Below, piece by piece: positions 26,043 to 35,322 of a stretch of DNA of 64,000 nt. The notes beneath the pieces are model-generated. The model worked only from the letters and a program-made list of their open reading frames with translations, was not told the DNA's origin and did not search any database. The DNA is from Bacteroidota bacterium. GTDB taxonomy: Bacteria > Bacteroidota > Bacteroidia > Chitinophagales > Saprospiraceae. The stretch spans positions 1 through 64,000 of the forward strand of contig JAFMDF010000008.1 in the NCBI GenBank assembly GCA_017857395.1, given 5' to 3'. A program made the translations under genes and the position numbers. Each line of letters opens with the position of its first letter. Within the stretch, counting starts at the first letter, position 1.

Positions 26043-29000
26043 TTATGTTTGTCCCACCATATATTCCGAAGGCGTCTGTGCAAATTGCTTTTGAAAACAT
26101 TTACTAAAGTATCGAGGGTTTTTAAATCCTACTTTGTAAGCAATCTCGGCTACATTTAATTTTTTCTGACCTAAAATTTGCGCAGCTCTTTTTAATCGAA
26201 TGGTTTTAATGAAATTATTAGGCGTAAGATTGGTAATCGCTTTTATTTTCCTAAATAATAAAGGACGACTGACGGCTAATTCATAAGCAAATTGATTGAT
26301 GGAAAAATCGGGATTCTCAATATGTTTTTCAATCACATCCATCGCATTTTTTAAGAAATTTTCATCGGCGGAAGAAATGGTAACTGTTCGAGGTTCTAAG
26401 TTTAGAATTCGAGCAAATTTGTCTTTGATTTGCAAGCGAGCATTTAATAAATTTTGGACTTTTAATTGCAGTTCCTTCGGGTTAAAAGGTTTGGTGATAT
26501 AATCATCTGCTCCCGACTTTAATCCTTCAATTCTATTTTCAGAAGAAGTAGAGGCAGTTAATAAAATAACAGGAATATGACTAGTCTTGATATTGGATTT
26601 GATGTTTTGACAAAATGAAATACCATCTAATAAAGGCATCATGACATCGCTTAGAATTAAATCTGGTTGAAATTTATTAGCTTTTTTTAAACCGATTTCT
26701 CCATTTTCTGCTAGTTCTACTTTAAAATCAGCTTGAAACAGACTTTGTAAATAAGCCCGAACTTCTGAATCATCCTCTACTATTAATAGTTTCTGGCTTG
26801 TTTTAGGTAGATTTTTTGTTGTACCTAAGGTCATATCATTTACCTCATTGATTGGCGAAGTCATGATATGCTGGGGAACATAGATGGTTTTTTCTGTTTT
26901 AATTTTTTCCTTTTCCAGACTTATATTTTCCTTTTTAAAATGGCTATTTCCTAAAGGTAATTGAACGATAAAAGTAGCTCCTTTTCCTTTTTTACTCTCT
27001 ACTAAAATTTGTCCTTTGTGTAAAGCCACCATTTCTTTGGAAATAGCTAATCCAATTCCAGAGCCTTTTAAAGTCCGTTTTACAGGAATGTCTAACTCAT
27101 AAAACCGCTTAAAAATTTCCCGATGAAAAACAGGGTCAATCCCCAAACCATTATCTCTTACTTTGATGCAAAATACTTTTTTATGCCTTTCAACTGACAT
27201 TTTAATAAAACCACTATCAGCCGTAAATTTAAAAGCATTGGATAATAAATTAAACAACACTTTTTCCATTTTTTCGGCATCAAACCATGCTTCTATTTCC
27301 GTTCCATCCGAAATAAACTGATAGTCAATATTCCTTGACTTAGCACTTTCTTTAAAAGAACAAAAGACTTCTTTGGCAAAACGATTCATATCTTGTTCCA
27401 CTACTTTTAGTTGTAGATGGTCGGTCTCTAATTTCCTGAAAGTCAATAACTGATTAACCAAATTTAATAAACGTTGTGCATTGTTTTTTACGGAGACTAA
27501 TTTTTGAGAATTCTTCCCAGTTTGTTGCGCATGAGAAGGCAAAATTTCTTCTAACTGCCCCAAAATTAAGGTTAAAGGGGTTCTAAATTCATGCGTAATA
27601 TTGGTGAAAAAGCGCATTTTTATTTGGTGTAATTCTTCTTGTTTTTGTTTAGAAAATTGTTCCAATTTCAAATTGTTTCGCAATCTTAAAAAACGGATAG
27701 TCCAGAAGCTGAGGGTGCCTAAAACTAAAAAATAGAGCAAATAAGCCCAATTATTCAGCCAAAAAGGCGGTAAAACAGTAATGGAAATTTGACGAATTAT
27801 TGGATTCCAAACACCGTCACTATTCGCCCCTTTTAATTTAAAAAGATAAGTGCCAGGCGTTTGAATGGTATAAGTTGCCGTAGATTTTCCTTTGGTATAA
27901 ATCCAGTCATTATCTAAACCTTCCAATTGGTGAGCGAATTGATTATTATCAGGACTGTAATAATCCAAGGCAGCAAAAGAGATGGAAAAATTGGCTTTAT
28001 TATAATTAAAAACTAGTTCTTCCGTATCATTGATAATCGTTTTTAAAATGCCATCCGAATCACCTACCTTGACTGTTTTATTTTGTACTTGTAGGTCAGT
28101 CAAAACAATGGGCGGAATAAATTTATTGGAATGAATGTCCTCAGGGTTAAAATAAGTAAACCCATTGGTGCCGCCAAAAAATAATTGACCATCATGACTT
28201 TTATAATAAGCATTATAAAGATACTCACTATTTTTTAAGCCATTCGTTAAATTATAATTAGTGAAAATTTGGTCTATCGGTGAAAATCGAGATAAACCAT
28301 TATTGGTACTTAGCCAAAGTTGGTTGGATTCGTCTTCTAAAATGCCAAAAATAGTATTGCTGGGTAAGCCATTTTCTACGGTATATTGCCGAATCTCTCC
28401 ATTAATTGGGTTTAAACTAAATAAGCCATTGGTAAAAGTCCCAATCCAAAGATTGCCATAACGACCTTCTTGTATGGCATAGATTTTTTTCCCTTCTAAA
28501 TAATTTTGATAACTTTTCGGAAAACCTCTTTTATCTTTAACCACCTTATCTAAACCGTTTTCTGTCCCAATCCAAATATCTTTGTTTTTGGTGGCAAAAA
28601 TGGCACGGGTCAAATTAGATTTATAAGTAAATGGGTCTTTAAAATCCTGTTTAAAATGATGGAATTTTTGTTGGTTTAAATCATAAATATCTAAACCGCC
28701 TCCATAAGTTAAAATCCATAAAAAATGTCGCTCTCGCAGTAAACCAAAGACATTACTATTGGACAAAGAATTGGCATCATTAGGGTTTGGTTTAAAAACC
28801 GTAAATTTTTGACTGGGAATATCTAATAAATTTAACCCATTATTATAAGTGCCAATCCATAATTTATCGCCATCAATAAGGATTTTTTTGATATTATCCC
28901 CACTAATGCCATTTGTTTGGTCAGGCTTAAATTGATAACTTTTGATACTCCTTGTGGTTCGATTGAAAAAATTTAAACCGCTGCCATCTGTCCCTATCCA

Positions 29001-30149
29001 ATAATTCAAATTTTTATCTTGGGCAAAACAACTGACCACATTTCCGCTCAAAGATGGGACATAAGGACTTTGACTTAAATTAATAAATTGATTATTGTCT
29101 TTATCCAAAAAATTGATGCCTCCATAATAAGTGCCGACCCATAAACTGCCGCGTTTGTCCACAAAAACCGACCAGACAGAATTCCTCGATAAACTATTAG
29201 GGCTTAAATCTTGATTTTTGTATCTAGTAAAATTTTTATCTTTTAAAGAAAATAAGTTCAAGCCATCAAAAGTCCCCACCCATAAATCACCAGAATGGTC
29301 CCAATAAAGCGTTCTAACTTTATTATGACTTAAAGAAGTTGCTTGATTTTGGTCAAATTTATGGAGAATCAGTTGCTGCTTTTTTCTATCCCAATAATTT
29401 AACCCGTTCAATTCTGTCCCTAGCCATAAATTTCCATTTTTATCTCCTTCAATCACATTGATTTGGGTATTTGAAAAATAATGCTTGCCAATTTCCCTAA
29501 TTCGTTCAAAAGAAAAGCCTCCTTTTTCATCCTCTACCAAGCGGTTTAAGCCTTTAAGAGTGCCAATCCAAAGATTCCCTTGCGAGTCTTCATAAATAGA
29601 CCGTACTAAATTATCGGAAAGACTATTGGATTTATTTTCGTCATATAAAAAAGAAATAAAATCGTTGGATGCTTCCTTGTATAAATTTAGGCCTCGTTCT
29701 GTGCCAATCCATAATCGGCCTTTGGTATCTTGTAGAATCGTCCGAACAAAATCAGAAGACAGACTATTTTCCTGTTCTTTTTCGTGGGTATAATTAGTAA
29801 AAACTTCCGTTTTTATACAAAATTTGCTTAAACCTGCCGTTGTCCCAACCCATAATTGTTCGGACGTTTTATCATGATAAATAACCCTTACATCATTGGC
29901 AACTAGGCTATTAACTTCATTTCGGTGTTTGTAAACTTTGAATTCGTAACCATCATATTTATTCAACCCATCCCTAGTACCAAACCACATATAACCTGTC
30001 TCATCTTGCGTAATCGAAAAAATAGTCGATTGAGACAAGCCATCTTTTTGTGATAAATGCCTAAACCCCACAGCGTTTTGTGCCACAATAGGAGATGCAG
30101 TTAATACCAAAAGGCATAGGTGTAAAAGATATTTGAAACTAGAGGGCAT
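26043..30149 (-). CDS. Hybrid two-component system regulator (HTCS)
   Basis: A 1368-residue one-protein signalling system. Signal peptide 1-23, a periplasmic two-component regulator propeller (repeated MWFGTRDGLNKYDG-type units, residues about 30-700), a Y_Y_Y domain at about 710-790, one membrane helix near 810 (WAYLLYFLVLGTLSFW), HisKA with ITHEFRTP (phospho-His near 855), HATPase (about 960-1075), receiver domain with DVMMPLLDG (phospho-Asp near 1166), and an AraC-type HTH at the C terminus (EIAYKVGFKNPRYFSKCFQK). HTCS proteins sense oligosaccharides in the periplasm and activate polysaccharide-utilisation genes. It is a natural regulator of this locus, including the receptor and lyases. 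It is directly followed by the decayed 25637-26026 gene. Confidence 0.95.
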   Translation of the reverse strand: MPSSFKYLLHLCLLVLTASPIVAQNAVGFRHLSQKDGLSQSTIFSITQDETGYMWFGTRDGLNKYDGYEFKVYKHRNEVNSLVANDVRVIYHDKTSEQLWVGTTAGLSKFCIKTEVFTNYTHEKEQENSLSSDFVRTILQDTKGRLWIGTERGLNLYKEASNDFISFLYDENKSNSLSDNLVRSIYEDSQGNLWIGTLKGLNRLVEDEKGGFSFERIREIGKHYFSNTQINVIEGDKNGNLWLGTELNGLNYWDRKKQQLILHKFDQNQATSLSHNKVRTLYWDHSGDLWVGTFDGLNLFSLKDKNFTRYKNQDLSPNSLSRNSVWSVFVDKRGSLWVGTYYGGINFLDKDNNQFINLSQSPYVPSLSGNVVSCFAQDKNLNYWIGTDGSGLNFFNRTTRSIKSYQFKPDQTNGISGDNIKKILIDGDKLWIGTYNNGLNLLDIPSQKFTVFKPNPNDANSLSNSNVFGLLRERHFLWILTYGGGLDIYDLNQQKFHHFKQDFKDPFTYKSNLTRAIFATKNKDIWIGTENGLDKVVKDKRGFPKSYQNYLEGKKIYAIQEGRYGNLWIGTFTNGLFSLNPINGEIRQYTVENGLPSNTIFGILEDESNQLWLSTNNGLSRFSPIDQIFTNYNLTNGLKNSEYLYNAYYKSHDGQLFFGGTNGFTYFNPEDIHSNKFIPPIVLTDLQVQNKTVKVGDSDGILKTIINDTEELVFNYNKANFSISFAALDYYSPDNNQFAHQLEGLDNDWIYTKGKSTATYTIQTPGTYLFKLKGANSDGVWNPIIRQISITVLPPFWLNNWAYLLYFLVLGTLSFWTIRFLRLRNNLKLEQFSKQKQEELHQIKMRFFTNITHEFRTPLTLILGQLEEILPSHAQQTGKNSQKLVSVKNNAQRLLNLVNQLLTFRKLETDHLQLKVVEQDMNRFAKEVFCSFKESAKSRNIDYQFISDGTEIEAWFDAEKMEKVLFNLLSNAFKFTADSGFIKMSVERHKKVFCIKVRDNGLGIDPVFHREIFKRFYELDIPVKRTLKGSGIGLAISKEMVALHKGQILVESKKGKGATFIVQLPLGNSHFKKENISLEKEKIKTEKTIYVPQHIMTSPINEVNDMTLGTTKNLPKTSQKLLIVEDDSEVRAYLQSLFQADFKVELAENGEIGLKKANKFQPDLILSDVMMPLLDGISFCQNIKSNIKTSHIPVILLTASTSSENRIEGLKSGADDYITKPFNPKELQLKVQNLLNARLQIKDKFARILNLEPRTVTISSADENFLKNAMDVIEKHIENPDFSINQFAYELAVSRPLLFRKIKAITNLTPNNFIKTIRLKRAAQILGQKKLNVAEIAYKVGFKNPRYFSKCFQKQFAQTPSEYMVGQT

Positions 30150-30615
30150 TTACTATTTTTGGTCAAAAAATTATTTAAAGTAATGGCTTCTATGATAATT
30201 TACTTGCAATATAGAACTAATATATAAGTATTATGACAAAAGTAAACTAACGTCTTTTTTCACCACAGAGGTACAGAGTTCATAGAGGACATAGCGTATT
30301 TTTGACGAGTGTAGCTTAAGTGTACAATAAAGTCCATGTAGTTTTTGACACAAATAGCATAAAGTAAAGTTGTTGGGGTAATTAGACTAAATAGCTTATA
30401 ATTTATAAGCTTCATTTTCTTAAATACTTGTCATTTTTTCCTGAAAGAGATAAAAAATTAAAAGCCTAAGCTAGTTAAATTACTCTAATTGGGAAGGTTG
30501 AAAAGTCGTATTTACGGGGCATAAAGTTACCTTCTCCTGAAAAATGTAACCTCCCATCTTTTTATTAGTTAATTTTAGTATCAAAGTGTAGAACCATCGA
30601 AAAGTAGTAATTGCA
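30150..30615. other. Divergent intergenic region between the HTCS and the 30616 gene
   Basis: About 466 bp. It holds the GTTAC/GTAAC pair at 30526-30550 and a cacagaggtacagag segment near 30263 that resembles repeats found near 50412-50449. No gene and no strong terminator were found. It must hold promoters for the HTCS and for 30616-31875. Confidence 0.45.
30526..30550 (+). promoter_or_regulatory. Candidate operator: GTTACCT-N11-ATGTAAC inverted repeat
   Basis: Imperfect version of the GTTACTT-N12-AAGTAAC inverted repeat seen at 33103 and 42585. It ends 65 bp before the ATG of 30616-31875, a similar distance to the other two. Confidence 0.4.
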
Positions 30616-31875
30616 ATGATCCGTTATTTTCTAACCTTTCTTTTTTTAATTTTTGGTCAATTTTTATTGCCGATAATTGCCCAAACAGCTCCTACCAATC
30701 CCTCCCAAATAGACAAATTAAATGTTTATATTGACTGTCGAACTTATTGCGATATTAATTACATTAAAGGAGAAATTGACTATATTAACTATGTCAGAGA
30801 CCCACAATTAGCGGAGGTACATTTGCTGATTACCCGCTATCCGATGGCGAGTAATGGCTTACAATACACGATGTCATTTATAGGGAAAGGGAATATGTTG
30901 GAACTGAATAATACCTTTACCTATGAAGTATTGCCCAATATACCAAGAGATAAATCGAGAAAAATATTAGTCAAACATCTGGAATTAGGCTTGGTTGCTT
31001 ATTTATTGCATACCAAAACCAGTTCGGATATACAGGTTAAAATAGCGGATAAAAAAAGCACCCAAAACGCTGCTACTACCAATGAGGACACTTGGAATTA
31101 TTGGGTCTTTGAGTTTTATACCAGAGGTAGTTTAAGCAAAGAAAGCAGCAGGCGGACCTTTAATGTAAGCGCAGGGTTGGAAATAGACCGAGTAACCGAA
31201 AATTGGCGGATTACCCAAGACCCTTTTTTTAGAGGGAATTACCGAAAAATAAAGCAAGATGAAGAAACGATTATCAGCACGGTGCAGCGGATGGGGTCCT
31301 ATGGACGATTTGTGAAAAGCATCAATCAGCATTGGTCGGTTGGCGCATTTAATAGTTTTGCTTCCTCTACTTCTGGAAATATGCAATTTGGGACACGGTT
31401 AGGCCCTGCTTTAGAATACAGTATTTTTCCCTATGAAGAGGTGGCTACACGGGAATTTACACTGGCTTATCATCTAGGCTATCATCATCGAAATTATATC
31501 GAAGAAACTATTTTTGGTAAATTTAAAGAAGTCTTATATGACCAATCTTTGCAATTGTCTTTGCGGATTAGAGCGCCTTGGGGGTCCGTGTTTTCTTCCT
31601 TGGAAGGCAAGCACTTTTTTCATGATTTTTCTAAAAATAATATGGAATGGAATAATCGGATTAGTTATCGGTTAATCAAAGGCTTATCCGTAGATGTGAC
31701 CGCAAATTTTGAACTGGTTAATGACCAATTATTTATTCCAAAAGGGGTAGCTAGTTTAGAAGAAATATTGCTGCAACAACGGCAACTAGCCACCAATTTT
31801 GATTTATATTTGTCCTTTGGATTAAGCTATACTTTTGGGTCTATTTATAATAATATTATTAATACTAGGTTATAA
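30616..31875 (+). CDS. Uncharacterised exported beta-barrel-like protein
   Basis: I do not recognise a named family. The 419-residue protein has a signal peptide (residues 1-22, ending PIIAQ). A short globular N-terminal part with YIDCRTYCDINYIKGEIDY and DPQLAEVHLLITRY (about 37-72) precedes a run of alternating hydrophobic strands (FEFYTRGSLS, LEIDRVTENWRITQ, LSFGLSYTFGS) that resembles an outer-membrane beta-barrel. It may be a surface or outer-membrane protein. Its upstream region carries the GTTAC/GTAAC operator-like pair, so it could be co-regulated with 33191 and 42695. The function is unknown. Confidence 0.7.
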   Translation: MIRYFLTFLFLIFGQFLLPIIAQTAPTNPSQIDKLNVYIDCRTYCDINYIKGEIDYINYVRDPQLAEVHLLITRYPMASNGLQYTMSFIGKGNMLELNNTFTYEVLPNIPRDKSRKILVKHLELGLVAYLLHTKTSSDIQVKIADKKSTQNAATTNEDTWNYWVFEFYTRGSLSKESSRRTFNVSAGLEIDRVTENWRITQDPFFRGNYRKIKQDEETIISTVQRMGSYGRFVKSINQHWSVGAFNSFASSTSGNMQFGTRLGPALEYSIFPYEEVATREFTLAYHLGYHHRNYIEETIFGKFKEVLYDQSLQLSLRIRAPWGSVFSSLEGKHFFHDFSKNNMEWNNRISYRLIKGLSVDVTANFELVNDQLFIPKGVASLEEILLQQRQLATNFDLYLSFGLSYTFGSIYNNIINTRL

Positions 31876-32002
31876 TAGAGCAGCCAAATGGCTTGAGATT
31901 AAAATTCTACAAATCAGATTTTACATGGATTAAACCTGACTTCTTTTCCAAAATTACATTTTTCTCTTTATTCGGTGTATAAAATTTATAATCCTAAAAA
32001 TT

Positions 32003-33043
32003 ATGAAAGCCCACTTCCTTTTTTATTTCCTAATCTGCTGTTGTTTTGCGTGTTCTACCACCAAATCAATCGAAAATAAAATTGCCTACTTTCCACCAAA
32101 AAATAAAGAATGGGCGACTATTCCCCTAGAAAAAAAAAGATGGAATAAAGCTAAATTAGGGACTGCTTTAGATTATGCGAAAGCCCAAAAATCTAGTGGT
32201 ATTTTGATTGTCAAAAATGGAAAAATTTTGGTAGAAACCTATTGGGACATCAGTAAATCTTTAGAAAACCCTTTATTTAAAGATTTTGTTCCAGGCAAAA
32301 CACCAGATGGTCGCTTAATTGAAGATGTTGCTTCCCTACAAAAAAGTGTAGTTTCCTTATTGGTCGGTATTGCTAATGGAAAAGGGTTATTGGATTTAAA
32401 TGCTTCGGTTAGCAGCATTTTAGGCGAAGAATGGTCAAATGCAACAAAAAGCCAAGAAGGTAGCATTACAGTAACACATTTATTAAACATGACAAGTGGT
32501 TTGGATGTAGATTTGAATTTTGCTCATCCTGTTGGCACTCATTGGCAATACAACAACATGACTTATAGCCAGATTATAAAAATTTTGGAATTAATTACCA
32601 AAAAAGACATCAATACTTTAACCAAAACATGGCTAGGCGACCAGATTGGCATTCAAGAAAGTTATTGGGGACAACGTCCTGAACGATTTCCGAATAGACA
32701 TGGCTATATGGCGACGCACAGAGATTTAGCCCGTTTGGGTTTATTGGTTTTAAATAAAGGGTTTTGGCAAAAAAAAGAAGTGATTCAAAATGCAGTATAT
32801 CTAAAAAAAGCTTTATCGCCTTCTCAGCATTTAAACCGACAGTATGGTTATCTGTATTGGTTAAATACGGATAAATCGAGCATTCCGTCAGGGGAAGCAG
32901 ATATGATTTGTATGCGAGGTGCTTTGAATCGGTATGTCTATATTGCACCAAGTTTGGATTTAGTAGTGGTGCGTTTAGGGGACGAGGCAGACCGTTCTTT
33001 TTATGAGGATTTTTGGGCTTTACTAGTAGCGGCTATGCCGTAA
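32003..33043 (+). CDS. Serine hydrolase, beta-lactamase family, lipoprotein
   Basis: A 346-residue penicillin-binding-protein-like serine hydrolase. The leader ends in a lipobox-like CFACS. The SxxK active site is SLQK at 111-114, and Y183-N184-N185 is the YxN motif; the third motif (HxG/KxG type) is not obvious, although RGALNRYVYIAP occupies its usual place. Such proteins are often esterases or D-Ala-D-Ala-type enzymes rather than antibiotic-inactivating beta-lactamases. It sits in a run of exported proteins on the plus strand and may act on substituents of the polysaccharide, an inference from context. A hairpin with a T run follows (33082-33113). Confidence 0.85.
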   Translation: MKAHFLFYFLICCCFACSTTKSIENKIAYFPPKNKEWATIPLEKKRWNKAKLGTALDYAKAQKSSGILIVKNGKILVETYWDISKSLENPLFKDFVPGKTPDGRLIEDVASLQKSVVSLLVGIANGKGLLDLNASVSSILGEEWSNATKSQEGSITVTHLLNMTSGLDVDLNFAHPVGTHWQYNNMTYSQIIKILELITKKDINTLTKTWLGDQIGIQESYWGQRPERFPNRHGYMATHRDLARLGLLVLNKGFWQKKEVIQNAVYLKKALSPSQHLNRQYGYLYWLNTDKSSIPSGEADMICMRGALNRYVYIAPSLDLVVVRLGDEADRSFYEDFWALLVAAMP

Positions 33044-33081
33044 ATAATTAAGTCATTAAAAAAATAAAACATCCATTTTCT

Positions 33082-33113
33082 AAAAGTAACTATTCTGCAT
33101 AAGTTACTTTTTT
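33082..33113 (+). terminator. Candidate terminator after the serine hydrolase gene
   Basis: A 9-bp stem (aaaagtaac with gttactttt, 12-nt loop) runs into a T run at 33108-33113. Part of it overlaps the operator-like repeat at 33103-33128, so it may have a second role. Confidence 0.6.
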
Positions 33114-33128
33114 ATAGAAGGAAGTAAC
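33103..33128 (+). promoter_or_regulatory. Candidate operator: GTTACTT-N12-AAGTAAC inverted repeat
   Basis: GTTACTT at 33103-33109 and AAGTAAC at 33122-33128, with 12 bp between. The same two arms with exactly the same spacing occur at 42585-42610. This copy ends 62 bp before the ATG of 33191-34897. A HTCS/AraC-type or other dimeric regulator site is possible. Confidence 0.5.
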
Positions 33129-33190
33129 TATTGATGAAAAAATAGATTAGAACTGATTTTTTATGAGTATCATGTGCTTAAAAATAGCTG

Positions 33191-34897
33191 ATGAAACGTA
33201 GAAAATTTGTGCAATCCATAGGTCTTATTAGTGCTTTATCCCCTGTTGTAAATGGAATGAATGTACCATTTAATCAGGTATTCACGAATGACGAATTATC
33301 CATTTTTATAAAAGCAAATGATAAAAGTGTAAAAAGTATTTTAGAGCGACAAGAATTGGATGAAAATCATCCATTTTATGGCGGATATCCTGACCAATTT
33401 GAGATTTATCATCCCATTTCGCCTGCCAATTATTCGCCTAGATTAATAGCGGCCTATGTGTCTCCAACTTCCGACTATTATCAATCCAAGCAAATAGAAA
33501 AAGCTTTGAATAGCGGCATGGATTTTTTATTAAAAGTGCAACATCCAAGCGGTAATATTGATTTACTATCTACTAATTTTGAGTCTCCACCTGATACTGC
33601 TTTTGCAGTAGCGCCGCTGAGTCAAGCATTGACCATCCTACAAAAATTGTCTCCCAACAAATTACCTGATTTTCAACAAAAAGCGACTCAGTTTTTAAAA
33701 AAAGCAGGGGATGCAATGAGTGTTGGCGGGGTGCACACTCCTAATCATCGTTGGGTGATTAGCAGAGCTTTGACGAGATTACATACCCTTTTTCCGAATC
33801 CGAAATATATCACTCGGATTAACCAATGGCTAGGAGAAGGCATTGATATTGACCCAGATGGACAATATACAGAGAAGAGTAGTGCAGGTTACTCTCCTTT
33901 GGTGGATGATTGTTTGATAACTGTTGCTAGCTTGCTAAATAAGCCAGATTTATACGACCCAGTCAGAAAAAATTTGGACATGATGCTTTATTTTGTTCAT
34001 GCTAATGGGGAAGTAGTGACCGAGGCCTCCAAACGACAAGATAAATATCGAATTGATAATATGAGTCGCTATTATTTTGCTTATCGTTATATGGCTTTAT
34101 TGGATAAAAATCGAACCTATGCAGGCATGGTCGATTTAATTGAAACTACTGTCGGATTAGAAAGTTTAAGCGGTTACCTGCCTTATTTTTTAGAACAATC
34201 AAACTTGAATTCAGCCCTTCCTTCATTAGGCGAGTTACCTACTAATTATGTCAAACATTTTCCAAATTCTAGCCTTGCTAGGATTAGAAGAAATGAGGTT
34301 GATGCTACAATCTTAGGGGTTAATACCTCTTTTTTTACTTTCTTTAAAGGAAATGCAGCACTACAAGGAGTAAGAATGGCAACTGCTTTTTTTGGTAAAG
34401 GACAATTCAATAGCCCAACTTTAAAAATAGAGGACGGGCAATATATTTTAACCCAAGAATTGATTGGACCTTATTATCAACCGCATGCAAAGGCCGATAT
34501 TGCACGAGATGGAGATTGGGAAAAGATGCCAAGAAAACATCGACCCAAAAGCGAAATTCAACATTTAAAAAGTGAAATTCGGATTAGTGAAAAAGAAGGA
34601 CAGTTTGAACTTCATTTTGATATAAAAGGAACGAATAATGTGCCTTTGGCTATTGAATTAGCTTTCCGTTCGGGTGGCAAATTAGAAGGGGTTATTCCTG
34701 TTCCGAATATTGAAGATGCTTACCTTTTGGAAAAGGATTTTGGCCGATATATAATGGACGGTCAAACCATTGAATTTGGCCCCGGATATAAAAAACATAG
34801 TTGGACGCAATTGCGAGGTGCTAGTCCAAAATTGAATGGTGATAGTGTTTATTTGACGGGTTATACGCCATTTGAACTTACTTTGACGATTAAATGA
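33191..34897 (+). CDS. Uncharacterised exported alpha/alpha-toroid-like protein
   Basis: A 568-residue protein without a named family that I can confirm. The start MKRRKFVQSIGL resembles a twin-arginine leader. Residues about 60-400 are rich in helical repeats with SSAGYSPLVDDCLITVASLL and ASKRQDKYRIDNMSRYYFAYRY, a layout like an alpha/alpha-toroid of heparinase or unsaturated-glycuronyl type. The C-terminal part (about 410-568) is strand rich, like the beta-sandwich found at the end of polysaccharide lyases. A polysaccharide-lyase role is an inference from fold and context. It has the operator-like repeat upstream and the sulfatase gene downstream. Confidence 0.65.
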   Translation: MKRRKFVQSIGLISALSPVVNGMNVPFNQVFTNDELSIFIKANDKSVKSILERQELDENHPFYGGYPDQFEIYHPISPANYSPRLIAAYVSPTSDYYQSKQIEKALNSGMDFLLKVQHPSGNIDLLSTNFESPPDTAFAVAPLSQALTILQKLSPNKLPDFQQKATQFLKKAGDAMSVGGVHTPNHRWVISRALTRLHTLFPNPKYITRINQWLGEGIDIDPDGQYTEKSSAGYSPLVDDCLITVASLLNKPDLYDPVRKNLDMMLYFVHANGEVVTEASKRQDKYRIDNMSRYYFAYRYMALLDKNRTYAGMVDLIETTVGLESLSGYLPYFLEQSNLNSALPSLGELPTNYVKHFPNSSLARIRRNEVDATILGVNTSFFTFFKGNAALQGVRMATAFFGKGQFNSPTLKIEDGQYILTQELIGPYYQPHAKADIARDGDWEKMPRKHRPKSEIQHLKSEIRISEKEGQFELHFDIKGTNNVPLAIELAFRSGGKLEGVIPVPNIEDAYLLEKDFGRYIMDGQTIEFGPGYKKHSWTQLRGASPKLNGDSVYLTGYTPFELTLTIK

Positions 34898-35322
34898 GGT
34901 TAACGTAGCCGCTAAATTTATGATAACTGAGAAAAGTTTAAAAATTTTAAAATATTGATTTGAAGTTAAAAATCATAGCCGTGAGGCTAAGGAATTTGAA
35001 AGGAGAAAAGTGGTTTATCCAGAGTACAGATTTGGACAAAGGTAGTCGGTGCGCTGCACCTTACCGAAGAGCGAACTAGCCCGAAAGAGATACAAAAGTA
35101 GTCGGTGCGATGCACCTTAGCCAAAAAGTCCCTTTAGGGGCGACCACCTTTGTATCAAATTAGTCAACTCGCAATCCAAAGGTGCATCGCACCGACCACA
35201 TTTTTTCTTTTGATGCTCTTTAGTTTGTAATTCACAAGCAGACCGATTTTAGGATGGATTTAAGATTTATGATTTGACTCACTGAAAAGATTATTGCCTA
35301 AAAACTTCTAGTTAAATAAAAC
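34898..35322. other. Intergenic region with REP-like repeats
   Basis: 425 bp without a gene. The middle is filled by the nested palindrome at 35044-35197, preceded by a small agccgtgaggct hairpin near 34979 and followed by an aagatttatgattt block related to the AT-rich repeat family. It probably ends the 33191 transcript and starts the sulfatase gene. Confidence 0.5.
35044..35197. repeat. Nested REP-like palindromes (GTCGGTGCGATGCACC type)
   Basis: Three copies of a 17-20 bp palindrome: gtcggtgcgctgcacctta (35044-35062), gtcggtgcgatgcacctta (35101-35119) and the inverted copy aaaggtgcatcgcaccgacc (35178-35197). A gatacaaa/tttgtatc pair and a ccctttagggg hairpin lie between. The loop GCGATGC matches the family at 14709 and 42393 while the stem bases differ in a complementary way. 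Confidence 0.8.

Noticed and set aside
32003-33043. Antibiotic-resistance beta-lactamase
   Set aside because: The SxxK/YxN fold is shared by many esterases and peptidases, and the locus is catabolic; no class-specific resistance motif is seen.
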